Assembly (NCBI GenBank): GCA_021779775.1
Contig: JAJYAB010000128.1
Span: 1 to 5,726, forward strand
Length of the DNA stretch: 5,726 nt
Source of the DNA: Actinomycetes bacterium
GTDB lineage: Bacteria; Actinomycetota; Acidimicrobiia; Acidimicrobiales; UBA8190
Direction: 5' to 3'
Position 1 is the stretch's first letter, and each line of letters begins with the position of its first letter. The notes beneath the pieces are model-generated. The model saw only the letters and a program-made list of their open reading frames with translations, had not been told where the DNA came from and did not search any database. The translations under genes were made by a program, and so were the position numbers. Shown here one piece after another: positions 4,820 to 5,726 of this stretch.

Positions 4820-5578
4820 TCAGGGCCCCTGGCGCTCGAGCCAGCCCACCAGCAGGGCGATCGCTCGAGGATCGGCCCGCAGCCGGTGCCCCGCTCCGGC
4901 CAGCAGGCGAAGCTCGGCGGACGGCCCTCCGGCATCAGCCAGGGTGCGGGCGTCGGACACGGGGACGCCTTCGTCCTCGGTGCCATGGACGATCAGCATG
5001 GGCCTCGGAGCGACGCCGGCCGCCGCCTCGTCGGGACGCAGCGACCCGAAGGCGGCACCCCACGTCTCCAGGTCGGGCGGGAAGTCCGGATCCTCCACGA
5101 TCCCCACTCGTCGAGCGAAGTCCAGCATGCCGTGAAGATCCTGCGCCCAGTCGGCGAACGTGGCCGCCGAGCCGAGGCATGCCACCCCGCGGATCCGCTC
5201 GTCGGTCGCCGCCAGGCACAAGGCGAGGGAGCCGCTGGTGCCGAACCCGACCACCCGCACGCCCGCAGCGCCACCGGCACGTCCGGCGGCGCAGTCGACG
5301 AACGCGCCGAGGTCCTCGAGCCAGCCCGCCAACGAGAAATTCCCCTCCGACGGCCCGACGCCGCGCAGGCATCCGGCGATCACCTCCCAGCCCGACTCGG
5401 CAGCCAGCCGGTCGGCCAGAGCCGGAAAGGTCCGGCCGGTACGCTGGGCGGACTCCCGCTCGAGCGGGAACCCGTGACAGATCACGGCGGTGCCGGCAGG
5501 CTGAGCGCCGCTCCCGTGGGCGACGTGCATGCCGAGGAAGCCGGCCGGCGCCGGAAGCTGCTCCCAGAGCCCGCTCAT
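4820..5578 (-). CDS. Alpha/beta hydrolase fold protein with atypical nucleophile elbow
   Basis: Cytosolic (no signal peptide or membrane segment) alpha/beta hydrolase of 252 residues. Fold markers are AVICHGFPLERES (31-43, oxyanion loop), a GCLRGVGPSEGNFSLAGW segment (69-86), the elbow VVGFGTSGSLALCLA (109-123), IVHGTEDEGVPV (196-207) with likely acid Asp202, and AGAGHRL (227-233) with His231. Where the catalytic serine is expected (GFSxGG) the protein has Gly113, and Ser115 takes the usual glycine place, so the Ser and Gly of the elbow appear exchanged. Related actinobacterial proteins, as I recall them, have a GFGTGG-like elbow, so this may be a divergent or non-hydrolytic branch. ATG 5578 is chosen over the in-frame GTG 5590 because AGGTGG lies eight bases upstream of it. 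It follows the acyl-CoA dehydrogenase end by 48 bp and precedes the lipoprotein hydrolase by 57 bp on the same strand, consistent with an operon. Confidence 0.85.
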   Translation of the reverse strand: MSGLWEQLPAPAGFLGMHVAHGSGAQPAGTAVICHGFPLERESAQRTGRTFPALADRLAAESGWEVIAGCLRGVGPSEGNFSLAGWLEDLGAFVDCAAGRAGGAAGVRVVGFGTSGSLALCLAATDERIRGVACLGSAATFADWAQDLHGMLDFARRVGIVEDPDFPPDLETWGAAFGSLRPDEAAAGVAPRPMLIVHGTEDEGVPVSDARTLADAGGPSAELRLLAGAGHRLRADPRAIALLVGWLERQGP

Positions 5579-5581
5579 CGT

Positions 5582-5611
5582 TCCGGCCACCTGGACGATC
5601 GCCGGGCCGGA
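5582..5611. other. Inverted repeat around the alpha/beta hydrolase translation start region
   Basis: TCCGGCC at 5582-5588 is the reverse complement of GGCCGGA at 5605-5611, giving a seven-base-pair stem with a 16-base loop. In the minus-strand transcript it lies just before the ATG at 5578, and most of the AGGTGG ribosome binding site (5592-5587) falls in the loop, with two bases in the stem. It could modulate translation, or simply be G+C-rich chance pairing. Confidence 0.25.
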
Positions 5612-5626
5612 CGGGAGGCGGGCGTC

Positions 5627-5726
5627 TCAGATGCCGATGCGCTGGGCGAGGAGCTCGCGGTGGTACACCGGGTCGCCGAGCAGCAGCTCCGAGCTCTTCG
5701 CCCGCTTGAAGTACAAGTGGGCGTCG
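5627..5726 (-). CDS. C-terminal end of a probable acyl-CoA dehydrogenase
   Basis: The last 32 codons and the TGA of a gene entering from the right edge; the start and most of the protein lie outside. The visible tail contains HLYFKRAKSSELLLGDPVYH followed by RELLAQRIGI and the stop. This resembles, from memory, the end of actinobacterial acyl-CoA dehydrogenases, where a Lys/Arg-Arg-Ala-Lys helix precedes a Glu-Leu-Leu-Phe/Leu-Gly-Asp turn and the chain ends in an Ala-x-Arg-Ile-Gly motif. These flavoproteins introduce a double bond into acyl-CoA thioesters in fatty-acid breakdown. The fragment contains no active-site residue, so the assignment is tentative. It is on the same strand as the two hydrolases and 48 bp upstream of the next start, so it is likely the upstream gene of their operon. 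Confidence 0.5.
   Translation of the reverse strand, partial: DAHLYFKRAKSSELLLGDPVYHRELLAQRIGI

Noticed and set aside
1..5726. Mobile element, prophage or defence system
   Set aside because: No transposase, integrase, terminal inverted repeats, tRNA attachment site or defence-protein domain is visible, and composition is even across the window.

Overview
The window is about 70% G+C and gene-dense. Starts are often GTG, and two of them have a TANNNT box about 7-8 nt upstream, as in leaderless actinobacterial transcripts. The HhH-GPD protein is of a type I know mainly from Actinomycetota, and the adenosylhomocysteinase carries an extra segment before SEETTTG like the actinobacterial enzymes. 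My best guess is a chromosomal segment of an actinobacterium, possibly class Acidimicrobiia. The class is inference, because no rRNA or other marker gene is present.

Layout. (1) Bases 1-643, minus strand: N-terminal 214 residues of S-adenosylhomocysteine hydrolase (ahcY), cut by the window edge. (2) Bases 644-746: a divergent promoter region containing a large imperfect inverted repeat. (3) Bases 747-2068, plus strand: an HhH-GPD base-excision-repair-like protein overlapping thiamine phosphate synthase (thiE) by 4 bases, so the two are probably translationally coupled. (4) Bases 2038-2826, minus strand: a secreted M15 peptidase lipoprotein whose 3' end overlaps the thiE 3' end by 31 bp. (5) Bases 2870-3703, plus strand: a YkuD-type L,D-transpeptidase lipoprotein, divergent from the M15 gene across only 43 bp. 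(6) Bases 5726-3713, minus strand, read right to left: the last 32 codons of a probable acyl-CoA dehydrogenase, an alpha/beta hydrolase with an abnormal nucleophile elbow, and an alpha/beta hydrolase lipoprotein, spaced closely enough to be one operon.

Functionally the left part is housekeeping: methyl-cycle salvage, DNA repair and thiamine synthesis. The centre is a small envelope module in which a peptidoglycan hydrolase and a peptidoglycan cross-linking enzyme are divergently transcribed, both predicted to be lipid-anchored with Ala/Thr/Pro-rich linkers. A third lipoprotein, an esterase-like enzyme, converges on it. Coding sequence fills nearly the whole window. The longest interval without a gene is 103 bp. 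I see no tRNA, rRNA, CRISPR array, transposase, integrase or attachment site, and no sign of recent transfer. No wholly new system is evident. The most unusual points are the inverted repeat in the ahcY divergent promoter, the swapped Ser/Gly in the hydrolase nucleophile elbow, three in-frame triplicate minisatellites close together, and the compact lipoprotein pair for cell-wall remodelling.
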